Origin: Pelodera strongyloides
Lineage: Eukaryota > Nematoda > Chromadorea > Rhabditida > Rhabditidae
Length of the DNA: 64,000 bases
Direction of reading: 5' to 3'
Assembly: GCA_036852015.1 (NCBI GenBank)
Contig: JAANDG010000223.1
Location: 124,001 to 188,000 of the forward strand
A program made the position numbers and the translations under genes. The notes beneath the pieces were generated by a model. It saw only the letters and a program-made list of their open reading frames with translations. It did not search any database and was not told where the DNA came from. Shown piece after piece: positions 32,101-44,499 of the stretch (its first letter is position 1; each line of letters begins with the position of its first letter).

Positions 32101-35100
32101 ACCTTTACCTGTAAAAAGCAATTAACCATACTCCATACACCCTCGTACCTCGCAAAACCCGAAATTGTAACACCCAAAGATGAAACTCGAGTGGTACGCG
32201 GCGAAATCCTGGCGCAACAATTTTGCGCGGCGAGAGGTAGTATGTACGATAATGCAAAAAATCGATAAAGAACTAGATAAAAGGGAGCGCTGCGACCGCG
32301 CATTCGCTTCGCCAGATCTCGCTAAAGGGTGATCGTCATCGTACACTTGCTAGATCCTGGCGAGAGTCCGGCAAAGAATTGACAAGGTGTGCGGCGAGTG
32401 GTAGACGCATCTGATTTTTTTAGCTGTTCACAATCAGTTTTTGTATATGGGAACCGTGATTAGTATGTAAATGCTACACGGACGCAAATAGTGTGAGATC
32501 TTCCGCTGGCACACGGTATTTCATTGGTGAAAGTAAAGCAGTACCAAAGTCCAAAATGCTTTTACCAAAAAAAAAACAAGGATATATTTTTTTCGATTGT
32601 AATCGCGAGGGACTAAACAAAGGGAAAATATTTGATATCCACAAAAATATTTCTTGAAAAAGGCTATTTTAACTTCTGAAAAGGAGGGTGGTTTCCGTCT
32701 AAAAGATGTAATTTTGGTTATTTGAAAAGAGGACAATAATTTATCGTGGAAAAGAGTCCTTGAATGGAAAGTTTGGGTTCCAACATGTCTTAAATCTACA
32801 AAAAGAGGACAATATTTTGAATCGGATTCTATAAAAAGTGAACAAAATTCTGCGTTTAAACTCAAACCAGGCCTTTTTAATACACAAACTGGCCATTTAT
32901 TTTATGTCATTAGTTTTCAGATTTTTTGCCACCGTTTAGGCAACTTATATTATTCTAAAAGCTGGTGCAATCCCAACACCTGGACCTGGTAATGAAAAAG
33001 TTAGCAAATTCCTGGCAAAAAAAAACTGGAATACTTATATCGCATATAAGAAATGGCCATTTTGTGTATTAAAAAGGCCTGGTTTGAGTTTAAACGCAGA
33101 ATTTTGTCCACTTTTTATAGAATCCGATTCAAAATATTGTCCTCTTTTTGTAGATTTAAGACATGTTGGAACCCAAACTTTCCATTCAAGGACTCTTTTC
33201 CACGATAAATTTGAAACTTGAATCAAATGAAAATTACTTGCCGTGCATTAATTTTCGGCTTGCGGTAAACAAAAAACGTTGCAACAACCAACTACAACAT
33301 ACCAAGTAAAGTTGTACATACCTGCCATAATCATATTTTCCAGTACTAGAGGTGGAACTCGTTCATTTTGTTCGGCGAGAGAAAAGGAAACGTCGAAAGG
33401 AATTAGATGGAGGTTATAGGAATCTTGGATCAGACGAATACGATCCATAAGGAAGTGGTAGGCGGGAATACTGGAAATAACTATAGTTTAGATTTTTATG
33501 AAAACTGAGTGAGATTTTTTATGAGCCTGTGCTTTACCTAAACTCATTTTTGCATTATATATAGTGTGCTGCGCGGCGATATTGACCGGTAGTCCGAGTT
33601 TCTTTACGGCTAGCTAACTAGTATTTGCGATTGAAGTATATCGAAGGAAGTCCTAATAAATTTCCAAATCAGCCATCCTTACCGTGTATTAATATCCACA
33701 TTCCTGAGTGGCAGAAACAATCGTGTCCTGTTAATTATATTGCCAGAGATTTTGATATCATTTGCGTAGTTTCTGGAAAAGAAATTATTGCCGATTTGTG
33801 TTAGATCCACTACAAAAAAGTGTTACGAAACAGGCTCAAACCCGAGTTAGACAAAAACGAAGTTTGTAGAAGTTTACAGTTTCTCTACCACAAAACCCAC
33901 ATTCGCAAACTTATCCTTTAAACCCCTATAATCTCTAAAATATTGAATACTCTTACACAAACCTATATAATGGATGTTGGAGAAATATTGTCTGAAGTGA
34001 AAATATGAAATCCTGTTCATTATTTGGGATGCTCAGTCCAAGTTCATCTTCAATCAGTAATCGGTAGTCACTCAGCCACCATTGGGCGCGCATCGTATAT
34101 GGAGTCAGCTTATATTGAGTTATTGATTAGATTAGAGACAGTAGTTGGCTCCACCCACAAGATCATACTGTAGGCAAAGATAATGGGGACATGGAAAAGA
34201 GAAGCTAAAGCGTCCAAAGGAAGGGACTATGATAAAGTAAGATAAAGTGCACCTCGTTTATCAACCGAAATCCACAGAAGCGGTGCAGGGGGATCGAACC
34301 AGTGACCGGTAGCGTGAGCAAGGGCCTTGCCACTGTACCAGTCAGGTAGGTGTTTCTTATTGTTTCATTGTCCTTCTGCACAGAAATTCTCGGACAGGAT
34401 CAATAATAAACAAACAAACCTCAAGAGTTGCAATCGCAGCAAATATCCGGTTTCTTTCTGTCAAATTACTGTAATCGATCTGCGAATCAATCAATAATTC
34501 CATTGGAGTGTTGTACTGTGTGAACCACTTTTCGTACACACGCAGATATTTGTACGTGCTGAAAGGTACCAGGTTCAAAAAGCAAATTTCACTTGTTCAA
34601 AGAAGCCAGCGACATATCCCTGACGCACTTACGGTTATGCCGCCTTTGAAACGTAGTAGTCCGATCACCAAAAGCCAATTCCTGAGGATCTTTTTTGTTG
34701 CTGTTAATGCTCCCGCCTGTTTATTTCAGTTCGTCTAGATGTTGTTGATTTTCAATTATTCTCAAAAACACGCTACTCGTGAAGATATAAATAAAAAGAG
34801 GCTTACAGCTAATTATATTTAGAATTTAAAATACTCTAAAAACTTCACTAACCTTGTATCACTTGGCAGTAAAGCCGAGAATTCCAATCCATATTCAAGG
34901 TGAAAAATCAATAAATAAGCAGAGACGAAGACATAAACAAAATATGAGACGGCAGAACACATTATGAACACGCTGGACGAGGCGAGAGTCGAGAGAGACA
35001 GAGAACCAATCAGCTTAGTAGTACTGTATTTAAAGGGATAGGATAGTGAGGTGGCTGATGACTTCATGGAAGTGCCTGGTGTAGAGCATGTAGAGGAAGG

Positions 35101-38100
35101 CGGAGCTAGAGAGATATTGATTTTTATATTTGAAAATTTTAATAATTAAGAGATAAAATCGGCTCTATGATCGAATAATGGATTGTTTTAAATAATCAAT
35201 CAACGGAGCATTGTTGATAGTTTACCTTGAATACTCCTGAAGGTAATCGGATTTCTATTTTCGAGTTCTCTCCTCGCATCCAGCGACATCATAGATGTGA
35301 AGAACGTCATCTAAAAGCTTATTATTAATTATTAAAGCGAAATACTGGCCGGTTTTTGAAACAGATCGACTACACCAGCGTTCTTATGCAGCTTATGCAA
35401 ATGAACATGAATTAGAATAAAAAATCGAGCAAATGAACATATAAGTAAGAAGTCAGTTGTCCACGATGCATTTCAAAAACCGGATGGTATTTCGCTAGGA
35501 AGTTGGTCATGAGAAAGCAAATTTACTGCAAAATCCCAGATGTTGCGTTGAAGACCCAAATACTTACCTGAAATATATAAACGACGAGTAGTGAGATGCA
35601 GCAGTAGATACAGAAAAGTCTGACGGCTGGGAAAGAAGAAAGGGAGCCGGTACCGTACACCAACACATTTCCTACGGTAGTCAGGGTAATCGATACACTT
35701 GATTCACTGGAAATTACCAATTATCTATATGTTCACAACTAATACAAAGTCAAAGGCGCTCTGTCAAAACTCCGAAATCAGTCGGTCCCACCAGTAAGAA
35801 AATTTATTTGTTATTTCAAGAAAAATAGAAGAGAGAAAGATAACCCGTAAAGGAATTATGTAAGTACTGTACTGTGAAACCTGTTGAAGTGCCATTAAAG
35901 CGGAATACCGGCCGGGTTTTTGAAACACATCCAGTACACCAGCATTCTCATGCAGCTTATGCAAATGAACATAAATTAGAATAAAAAATCGAGCTAAATT
36001 TGAGCAAATTAACATAGTTACGTAAGAATTCAGAAGTACACGATGCGTTTCAAAAACCGGCCGGTATTTCGCATTAAGAGGCTATGACACGCTCTCGCAG
36101 AGTCCTTCGACAGGTAGATGACGATCTCTACAAGATGGTAAATTTAATTTTGTATTCTCCAAAGAGCTCTCACCCAATACATTTCCCTATCAGTTCCTCT
36201 CCCGTTGATTCGGTGTGTTCTTTGCGTACTCTCTTCCAAACGGACAACATAATGAACATATCGTCGATGCCAATTGCTGAAAATGTTCCCAATTCTACTA
36301 TGCACAGCCAGAATTTGGCGTGAACATGGCGAGCAGAACCTGATTTGAGCCTGGCAAAGACTGGGCGATGGAACAGAGCGCAGCGCACCAGGCTGTTTCA
36401 CTGGACCCTAAGCCATGTAAGGCCCTATTCAAATTCAGTTCATATTGTAAACCTAATTCGTCAAAGTAATAATGATTACTTAAAAAAAATGTGTAATGTG
36501 TAAACTAACAAAGCACAAGAAAAGGTGTGAGCATGGCGATTTGTATCAGTTGAAATCGGAATAGGTGAAGTAATCCTATTGAAGTGCAGATGCCAAGTCC
36601 TGAATAAACTTTTGTTGAAGGGGCCAGGCACATTAAACTAAGTGCAGCTTCAAAGATAAAAATATTTCGCAACGAACTAAAAAAACAAGTGGGAAATAAG
36701 TTATATTGCAAAATAGTATAAAGGGATACAAAGGCGGCGTAAGATATAAATAAAGCACAGTAAGCCTTGACTTACCCGCACTAAACACTCCAGCCAGTGA
36801 TAGAAATGGCTTGGATCGGACAAAATCAGAATAATCCCAGGATGAAATCATACAGAATAGAGTGAGTACAGAGACGAGCAGGGGAATTAGACTGAAGTCA
36901 CAAAAGAATTAGGTTTCATTAAAAAACCCTTGCGGGAAACCACGCGGGAGAGTGTGCGCGCCTACGCCTACCGAGACTAAGGCGAAGAACGCGCGCGTGC
37001 GGGAAAGTCTGCGCGCACACTCTGACCACGCGGGAACGTCTGCGCGCAACCCAAATCGCGCGGCAACGTCTGCGCGCACACTCTTCCCACACGGGAATGT
37101 TTGCGCGAACACCCAAATCGCGCGGCAATGTCTGCGGCGCTCTGCCACAGAACGTAGACTACTAGTTAGTTTAAAGAAAAACAGTAGGAGCCTTCAATTT
37201 AGCTTGCAGTCGAAAAGTGACCTCGAATGACTTGTTTTGAATGCTTTGTAAACTATAAATATAAATAAATAAATAAACCGTGATGTCCTCTGTCCAATCG
37301 TTTTCATATCATTTTCATACTGTACTGGCGACCATAAATGAACTTCTACTTTCGACGGTAAAAATGTGGATTTTAACATAGAACGCCACCCATTCTGTAA
37401 TAGAAATCAGACTATAAGGCGTACAACAATAACAAATCAGGAACAGTACATTGTATATGTTTTTTTGAATTAATTGGTTGCAAGATAAAGAGGGGTAAGC
37501 CCCTTAGCGTGGAAAACTGGCTGCGTCAGAGGTATGACATTGTATGTAGTACAACTAACCTCGATAAGTTCAATATTGGACAAATTAGTATTTGGTGGGA
37601 AGTCAAAGACCATCCGTGCAAGTCGTGCACTCCCCACACTCATGCCGGGGGAGAGGGAGACGTCTCCCAGTACAGGTCCAATGTTGACCACACGGGAAAT
37701 AGGTCTAGAAGGGGTAGAAATAAGCAAACAATACTTAGATCTACAGCTTTACGCCACGTCCATGTTTCGTAATTTTTTTCTTGTCTGAGCGAGCATGAAA
37801 ACCAAAATTTTGGACTGCTTATTCATGTACGGAAAGAAAGAATCGATTTGAGGGACATGTTCGCCAAAAGAGAAACTCACCCAATCGTCAAGTTAGTATA
37901 AGGATAAGTGGGACTTGTAGTTCCGAATTCGTGAAGTAAAACAATGGGATCTGGTCGACAATGGCCAATTGAGACTTCCAAAGAACACAGTGTTGAATAA
38001 CTCATAGGTGTTACATCAGACGTCACCTAAACATATAACAGGATAGCAAAGTAACTGTGACGCTTACATCAATGTCGAACTTGACGGTGCCCCATAAGAA

Positions 38101-39569
38101 AATTATAGGGCTTTGAAAGCAGCGTTGGTTGCATCCTTTTGGAAAAGGATTTTTTTGTAATTTACCTGGACCCTGGACCAAAAAGTTGATAAAAAAATTA
38201 TCATAGTATAGATCTATTTCTACTAACCTTCATTTCCTCTAGTGAACTCCTCAAATCGACATAAAACTTGAGCATTTCCTTCTCAAAAATGTTCCCTTCT
38301 CCAAGTTCCAACATTACAATTCGAATATTTGGCGCCAGAAAAGTTCGATCGGAAAAATAACCTCCATCTGGGAAGACTGACGATATCCTGAACTTTCCCA
38401 TATTTAATTGCTGATGTACAAAAATAAAAAATAAAACTATTTTTTTTTCTTTTACAGCACTCGTATACTTAACTAATTTGTAAGGCGCTAATTAGTTGTA
38501 AACAAGATATAAGCCGAATCTGTATCTCAATTATATGCCTTACAATTAGTTTCTTGCGCAATTACAAGTAACCGACAAACAGGTCATTCTAGCTTCTAGC
38601 ATTCAATTTCTAAGCAATTATCTCGTCAAAGCGCTCTGTATATTGAGTTGAAAGTTGAAAGTTCGCGGATTCTTTGCATTTACTAATCCACAGACAACTT
38701 ACCGTACGCAAAGGCAAATCCTCTATGAAAGTCAGTAACTGGAAGATTTTGAGTGAAAATAAACGTGAGCGATGCACAGCCATGCGTGTACTTTTAGATT
38801 TATGAAGAAGAAGAAAGTATTGCGAACACATGAGAACATAAATTTGTAAAAAAAATATTTCTTTTTATTTACTGAATTTAGTGCTCTGTGCCAGACAAAT
38901 TAGATTCAAGACTGGTTTATATGCCTACCAGACGGCTATCGCCGCCTGAGGCGACTTTCAGTGTTTTTGATGCAGGAACAGAGAGCACACTTATGTGAAA
39001 CGTTTGCAACGTATCTTGAGAAATCATGAAATAAGGTTCGATTTCGCTTGCTCAACACGGGGCTCCGATTCTCTTTTTATAGCCTCTTAGATATTTTAAT
39101 TTTCGTTGCGTGCATACAAACAAAAGACCAAGTAAACTCTTCTCCTTTATATAATAAGATATGCAGTGGGCTGAATTCACAGCTTCAAAATGTCACCCGA
39201 AAGGTATTTTGCTGATAAAACCGTCTTGGGCAAAATGACAAAGAACAACTGGGTAAAACTCGTGCTGTGGGGTAAACCACGAAAAAAATTTATACAAAGA
39301 ATATTCCATTATCATTCCTGTTTTCCTATTATTAATTTATTACCGTACCTGTCTCTATCCCGATTCACAACACTATCAATTGGTGAGAATAAATCCGCTG
39401 AACCAAAGGGACGTCGTTCATGTTGAAGCTGATAGACAGCAGAGAACAGGTGATTCAATGAGAATGCAGACAGCAAAAGAGGCGCGAATGCAAAAACCGA
39501 TGGGTTACGGTAGACAAGTCCACCGAATCGGTAGAAGAGAGCTGCTACTCGGTCGGCGATGAAACTCAT
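29107..39569 (-). CDS. ptr: Patched-related (PTR) sterol-sensing-domain membrane protein
   Basis: Exons (minus): 39569 to about 39360, 38738..38703 (tentative), 38410..38228, 38026..37881, 37704..37560, 37394..37279, 36891..36776, 36676..36510, 36276..36174, 35706..35568, 35310..35226, 35105..34853, 34558..34420, 34108..33963, 33772..33683, 33470..33322, 30350..30233, 29772..29651, 29297..29107; about 880 aa. Seen: N-terminal helix and FGSADLFSPID loop start; extracellular loop with SPVQYENDM; SSD helices with PFLVLSIGIDDMFIM (a PTR hallmark across one splice), SSVSITLTTVGNVL, and ITLT...TFFTSMMSLDARRE; second-half helix SSSVFIMCSAVSYFVYVFV; second loop; helices with SVGYSVDFSSHVLAHYH; final ALS-like VAFPVLQSSLSTVLGVL and last helix. 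PTR proteins act in nematode cuticle, moulting and lipid traffic; the substrate is unknown. Phases close except between 36776 and 36676, where a donor at GT|GTTTAG would be needed. A 3-kb intron (30351-33321) holds several repeats. Confidence 0.85.
29895..30101. repeat. TTAA-flanked palindromic element (AGAGAAATACCGGCC type)
   Basis: TTAAAGAGAAATACCGGCCGG with inverted CTGCCGGTATTTCTCTTTAA. It lies in a PTR intron. Confidence 0.85.
31741..32008 (+). mobile_element. tRNA-derived SINE with target-site duplication
   Basis: A 12-bp direct repeat ACTTGTTAATTC flanks it (31729-31740 and 32009-32020). The head at about 31750-31825 is tRNA-like, with TGGCCTAGTCGCCTAGTGGG as box A and a worn box B GGTTTCCATCC. 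The body contains the self-complementary CCCGCTTCGCGCGGG and the 3' end is a T run. It lies in the largest PTR intron. Confidence 0.8.
32180..32345. repeat. GC-rich dispersed repeat (GGCGAAATCCTGGCGC type)
   Basis: Shares GCGGCGAAA(T/C)CCTGGCGC, TTTTGCGCGGCG and TTCGCCAG-type words with 44685-44800 and (inverted) 51140-51345. Confidence 0.55.
32740..33209. repeat. Long inverted repeat, two arms of about 159 bp
   Basis: The arm at 32740-32898 is nearly perfectly complementary to 33051-33209, separated by a 152-bp loop. It would form a long hairpin in the PTR pre-mRNA. Open frames on both arms are mirror images of each other. Confidence 0.92.
34240..34345 (-). mobile_element. SINE copy with internal deletion
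   Basis: On the minus strand the tRNA-like head (box A TGGTACAGTGGCAAG, box B GGTTCGATCCC) joins directly to the tail text TGCACCGCTTCTGTGGAT and CGGTTGATAAACGAGGT. The tail matches 47690-47757, where head and tail are separated by a body. Internal loss of about 100 bp is inferred. Confidence 0.7.
35332..35498. repeat. TTAA-type palindromic element
   Basis: TTAAAGCGAAATACTGGCCGG at the left. The right end CCGGATGGTATTTCGCTAG has lost its TTAA. Confidence 0.8.
35895..36077. repeat. TTAA-flanked palindromic element
   Basis: TTAAAGCGGAATACCGGCCGG with inverted CCGGCCGGTATTTCGCATTAA. The interior ATGCAAATGAACATAAATTA is shared with 35332 and 62529. Confidence 0.88.
36925..37135. repeat. GC-rich tandem repeat (about 28-50 bp units)
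   Basis: Repeated words GCGGCAACGTCTGCGCGCAC and CACGCGGGAACGTCTGCGCG in a PTR intron, far more GC-rich than the surroundings. It is open in several frames only because of the repeat. Confidence 0.8.
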
Positions 39570-41417
39570 CGCATTGCGATATAAGAAACTGGAAAGATAT
39601 TTTATTTTATATGATTATTTCTGAAGACATAAATGCCTCCCAGCTCTCGAAGAAATTGACAAAGCTAAAGAACGAAATACATGCTCATATACAGAATGCA
39701 GTAAAAATGACATAAATCACCACGCAGATCATATAAATTTACAAAGCTAAAGAACGAACTGCATGATCATAATCATATGCAGAATGCAGTAAAAATAACT
39801 TTCTAATAAGTAGAGACACTACCTTCGAACCTGTAACGAAGTAAGCATTTCTCATTTTGAAAGTAGTTATCCTAACCAGCGAAACCAGAAAAGCTAACAA
39901 TAGGCTAAATTCACTTTTCAAGTGACAGTTTCAATAGGCGTTTGCCAGAAGAACACTGGTTTTAGAAGAGGAGAAGGGGTGAAAATTGGAGCTTGGAAAA
40001 CAGAAAAGTATTCGATGAAATTACCCGATCCGCAATTATGAACAATGGCAGAAGAAAGTGTGGATGAACGGACTAGTGGACAGGTTGTCCGCCATCTACC
40101 TCAGCTTAGCCTCTCTCTCTCTCTTTATTTCTCTCTCTTCCTTTCTCTCTCTCTTTCAGCATCTCTCTCTCCCCCTCTCTACTTATCTTCGAATACTCTC
40201 TCTCTTCCTCCCTCTCTGTATATACCTGCCTCAACAAGATTATTATATGTTAGGTAAGATCTAATAATTGAGCGGCTATAGGCTATAGGAATCGAATGCG
40301 GAAAAAAGCCCGTTTTCCTCGTGACTAAATATGTTAATTTATATGGGACTGTTCGTAATCGTATATGTTATGCTGCATGCCGCATGGGTCACAAGAAGCT
40401 AGAAATTAATTCCTAATTCGGCATGTATTAACTGGATATGTTGGGGATCATGCAATCCCTTCACTAGAACTAGTCTTCTTATGTCAACTGAAAAGGCTTA
40501 TTTCCAGCAAGAAGGTTATAATATAGCAGGCATATAACATGAACATTGACCATCAAATTTGTACACACTCTTGTAAAACGCTTGTAAAAAGTATATGTAT
40601 AAATTGTTACGCATTCTGCATGGGTATACTTATTATTTTTTGTAGGGTACAGGTAACAGGTAACACATAGTCTAAAGTCACAAAAAGGCATACACAAATG
40701 TATCAGTATATACAAAGGTATCAGACTATCGGACATGTCTCTTCACTGTAGTTTCAAAATAAAATAAAATAAAAATTGAACTCGACTGGTTGAATTCAGC
40801 TCCCACTCCCAGTCTACTGTGGGCGGGTCGTCACAGTACTACCTACTATTGTATGTGTTTCTAATCCCAAAGTAAAGCCGAGACCGTTGCTCAATAAGCA
40901 CAATAACAATATCTAACCAAGACTGATTTTGTTTGAATAAAAAAACATTTTTTAGTCCATCCAGTCCTATACAATATTTAAAAGTTGACGAATAAATTGA
41001 GAACTAACCTTACTTTTTACTGCAATCATCACTACTTTAAATACGATAACGCGGCATAACAAGTTTAAATAATAGTTTATTGATGGCATAAAATCTTTAA
41101 TATGGAAAATTGTTGTCAAACCCATTTTCCCCAGGTTATTGAAAGGTCTAGGAATCAATTCAACATTTGCATAACAAACTATACATTGTTAGTGCATAAG
41201 ACAAGGGTATTTTCAAGTGGATATTCATATTTAAACATATGGTCTTTACACAAATCTACATATTTACAATGAGATCTTGAATCAATACATATATTTGGAT
41301 TATGTCTGCTGATGAGAGAAAATCAGAGTAATTTATATCTGGATACAAAATGATCTACAACCGAGCCAATATGATCTACAAGCGGATCAATATGATCTAC
41401 AACCAGGTCAATATGAT
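39570..41417. other. Intergenic region between receptor 3' end and PTR 5' end
   Basis: Holds a direct repeat AAAGCTAAAGAACGAA (about 39660 and 39740), a CT microsatellite (40111-40217) and a GATCTACA array at the right edge. No gene was seen. The PTR promoter should be near 39600-40000. Confidence 0.6.
40111..40217. repeat. CT-rich microsatellite
   Basis: Interrupted (CT)n and CTCTCTTTCT runs. Open frames here are repeat artefacts. Confidence 0.9.
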
Positions 41418-41423
41418 CTACAT
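41350..41423. repeat. Tandem array, unit about 22 bp (ATGATCTACAA...), overlapping a stop codon
   Basis: Four units of ATGATCTACAACCGAGCCA-like sequence. The last unit contains, on the minus strand, the TAG stop of the receptor gene at 41418-41420. Confidence 0.85.
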
Positions 41424-41923
41424 CTCAACATTTCTCTCCATGGATTCCACGTTCCTTTTGTTTTCTTGCGATTTGGTCGCTGACCCGGAGGCGCTATGCA
41501 CATAAGACATGGCTGTCGGCTGCATCGCCGACGCTGGAGCCGGAGTGCGTGAGCGAAGAGCTGAAAGGAATTATCGATTTTGTTAGCGATGCAAGCGCCA
41601 TTTGGAATTCATGCAGATGCTATGCAAGAGCTAATAAGACAAATTTATGTATATGATGGATGTTATAACTGCGGGCAACCATGTAAAACATCCTCCTGGA
41701 AAACAAATTTCCCTTTAAACTGATCACTTTTAAGCGTACGCGTCTTCTTCGAGCCACTAACAGACATCGACTTCTGGGTTCGTTGTGAAAGCTGAAAATG
41801 GAGGTTTTCTGGGTTTTTAAAGCAATATTCATTTTGACCAACTTTATGGAAAGCACTCCGAGGTTTCAACTGATCAAGTTTTCCTGCATTGAGCGAGCTA
41901 ACCATATACAGCCCAAAGAGAAC

Positions 41924-41955
<32 letters not shown>

Positions 41956-44455
41956 AAGAGAGAGATGGAGAGAGAGGCAGAGAGAGATGGGGAGAGAGAT
42001 GGAGAGAGAGAGAGAGAAATAGAGATGGAGAGGGACAGGAATTACTTCAAAACTTACAGTGGATGGCTTCAGATTCTTCGACTTCATATTTTGCCTCTGT
42101 GAATCCACAGTTGAGGGTTTATTCTACAAAATACAATAGCGTTACACATGCGAACCATGCATTTTTCTCTACAGAATGAAATTCTTCATTGAAAAAAGGT
42201 TAAACAAATACAAGTTGTCTGATTTTAGCGTAAAAAAAAGAACTTCGTTTCCAGTAATTCTAACCTAGGAGAGCCTTACTATTTCATTTATAGAACTCAC
42301 CTCCTGTGTATGGGTCGTCGTTGGCTTGCCGCTCTGAAATATTAAAGTCGTACTGTACCTACTTTGGAATGCATATGATAGGAATTCCCTATGTATCCTA
42401 TGCAAAGTGTGTGCCCGTCCGGTAAGCTTCGGGCACACACTTTGCATAGGGTACATAGGAAACGCGTATCATATGCATTCCAAAGTCCAAAGTGGATACA
42501 ATACGGCTTTAAACCACCACCATGGTACATATTAAATACCAAGCATCCGAATATGCATGATTTTGTAGATAACGACCATAAAAATTAAGAAACAAATCGT
42601 AGTAAAAGACTGAATTGGTTCACTCTCATGACCCGGTGTACCGTATATATCATAGGACACATGATCAAAATGCAAAACCCGTTTTTCTATTTATCAGATG
42701 CAACTCACTCCTCCGTGCGTTTCTGACGACGGGGTCTTCTTTACTATTTGTTCTTTCTAAAAAAAATTATTAGGATTATCAAGACAAACGAGATTATTTT
42801 CGCCAAGAGTTTCGAGTATTATGGAACAACTGGCGTAGGTATGCAGTCTAATTTCTGAGGCGCTGACAGTAATAAAAATAAACCGTGGCTGTAACAACCA
42901 CCCAGCCAGAAAACATTGGTTGCCCGATATAAGCTACGCTACCATACAGTAATTCAGTTCATAAAACAATAAATAGTCACCGAGGCCTGTTTATTCACGT
43001 CGATCGATACGTCTACAGTACCCATGGCCGTCCTTTGGTACACTTGCTCATCGTCGCCATTCTGTATAGATGTAAGGATACACATAATTATTTTTGTATT
43101 ACATTATTATGATCTACGTCATTTACAATTGAGGGAACTCCGCAGTATGCGGCATACTTATCAAACGTCTGTAACATAGATGAAAATGTTACGAATGGAG
43201 ATATTAGTTCTTAGGCACTCTTTTATATCCGAAGCGGAACAATGTATTCTAATTGAACTTCCGTAACGTGAGTCCTAACTCACACTAAAGTTACTCTTAT
43301 ATAATAAGAAGATTGTGTCATTTGGAAATGTGAATAGAGAGTTTGAAAGACTGACAGCATTTCCGATCTGCGAGCCCCTATTATTTGCCGTGCGTTCAGT
43401 TAGCACTGAATTGGTCTGGGTGGGATTGGAAAAGACGAAATCTAAAATAGAACAGTTAGAATAAAGAAGAAAAACACTTCGATTAAAGGGACATGCCCAT
43501 CAGTAAACCTACATTTACAATTTCTTCTTAATTTTTATTAGGCGGGTTAATTACAATATATGCCAACTAAATTTTATCCACATTAATCCTGGGTAACTTT
43601 TTCCGACGAGCTCATCATATGTATACCGTTGCATAGTCCTTTCCCTCGTTGTCTATCCGCTCTAGTTGTCTGTTCTCCATTAAAATAAAATATAACCTTC
43701 ATCTTCTTCATCAAATTGTGTTGGTTGGAGAATAGCGGCAGAATTCACTCCTTGCTCGTTTTTGTTGCCTCTGAATTAGTATTTTTGCAGTTTACAACAA
43801 TACTGCCCACTGCATCGGCAAGGGACGAAACTTGGATGACACAGCGAAATGTATATTACTAGTTTAGATTATGCCTATATTTGTAGTCAATTTTCTACAT
43901 GTACGTAAAAGTGTGAAACATAGCCAATGCACTTCTAAAGACAGGATTTTGTCTTCCAAAACTTAAACATTTTTATTTAATTTTACAAGAAACTCGAAAT
44001 AAAATAACCTCTGTCTGCCAGTCTTTGCCCTCTTTTTCACACGGACACGTTTGCGTTTCACCAGAACCTATTATCATTATGGTCATTTTTTAGAAATTTT
44101 ATCATACGCCTAAATACAATAAGGTCTATAATGGCTTCCACCCTCTGCTACAACATCGTATTCTTGCGATTAGATCTTTAGCTACAAACATATGGGAAGA
44201 TAAGAGCTTCAAATATCTACAGTGTTGCAAAGTTAGTGTTTATTGTATTTAATTGTCTCAAATATAAACGTAAACTATTGTTGTCATAAATAACTTCTTA
44301 GCTCATCAATAAAAAAAATAAATAAAAAGTTCACTTGATTAATGCCTCCTGCCCCAACCACCTCTCCACCACTTCCCGCAACAATATCACGCATCTGCTG
44401 CATTTCATCCTGCTTCTTTTGCATCAAAACCCTGGAATTGTCATTTTCAAGAGAG

Positions 44456-44499
<44 letters not shown>

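Noticed and set aside
32521..33226. Two similar minus-strand frames (63-114 aa) as paralogous genes
   Set aside because: They are mirror products of the 159-bp inverted repeat, reading the two arms.
36909..37230. Arg/Ala-rich frames on both strands
   Set aside because: Artefacts of the GC-rich tandem repeat in a PTR intron.
36925..41425. CRISPR-like arrays (GC-rich repeat and GATCTACA array)
   Set aside because: Units are contiguous with no unique spacers, and the genome is eukaryotic.
41798..42179. Arg/Glu alternating protein
   Set aside because: Translation of the GA microsatellite.
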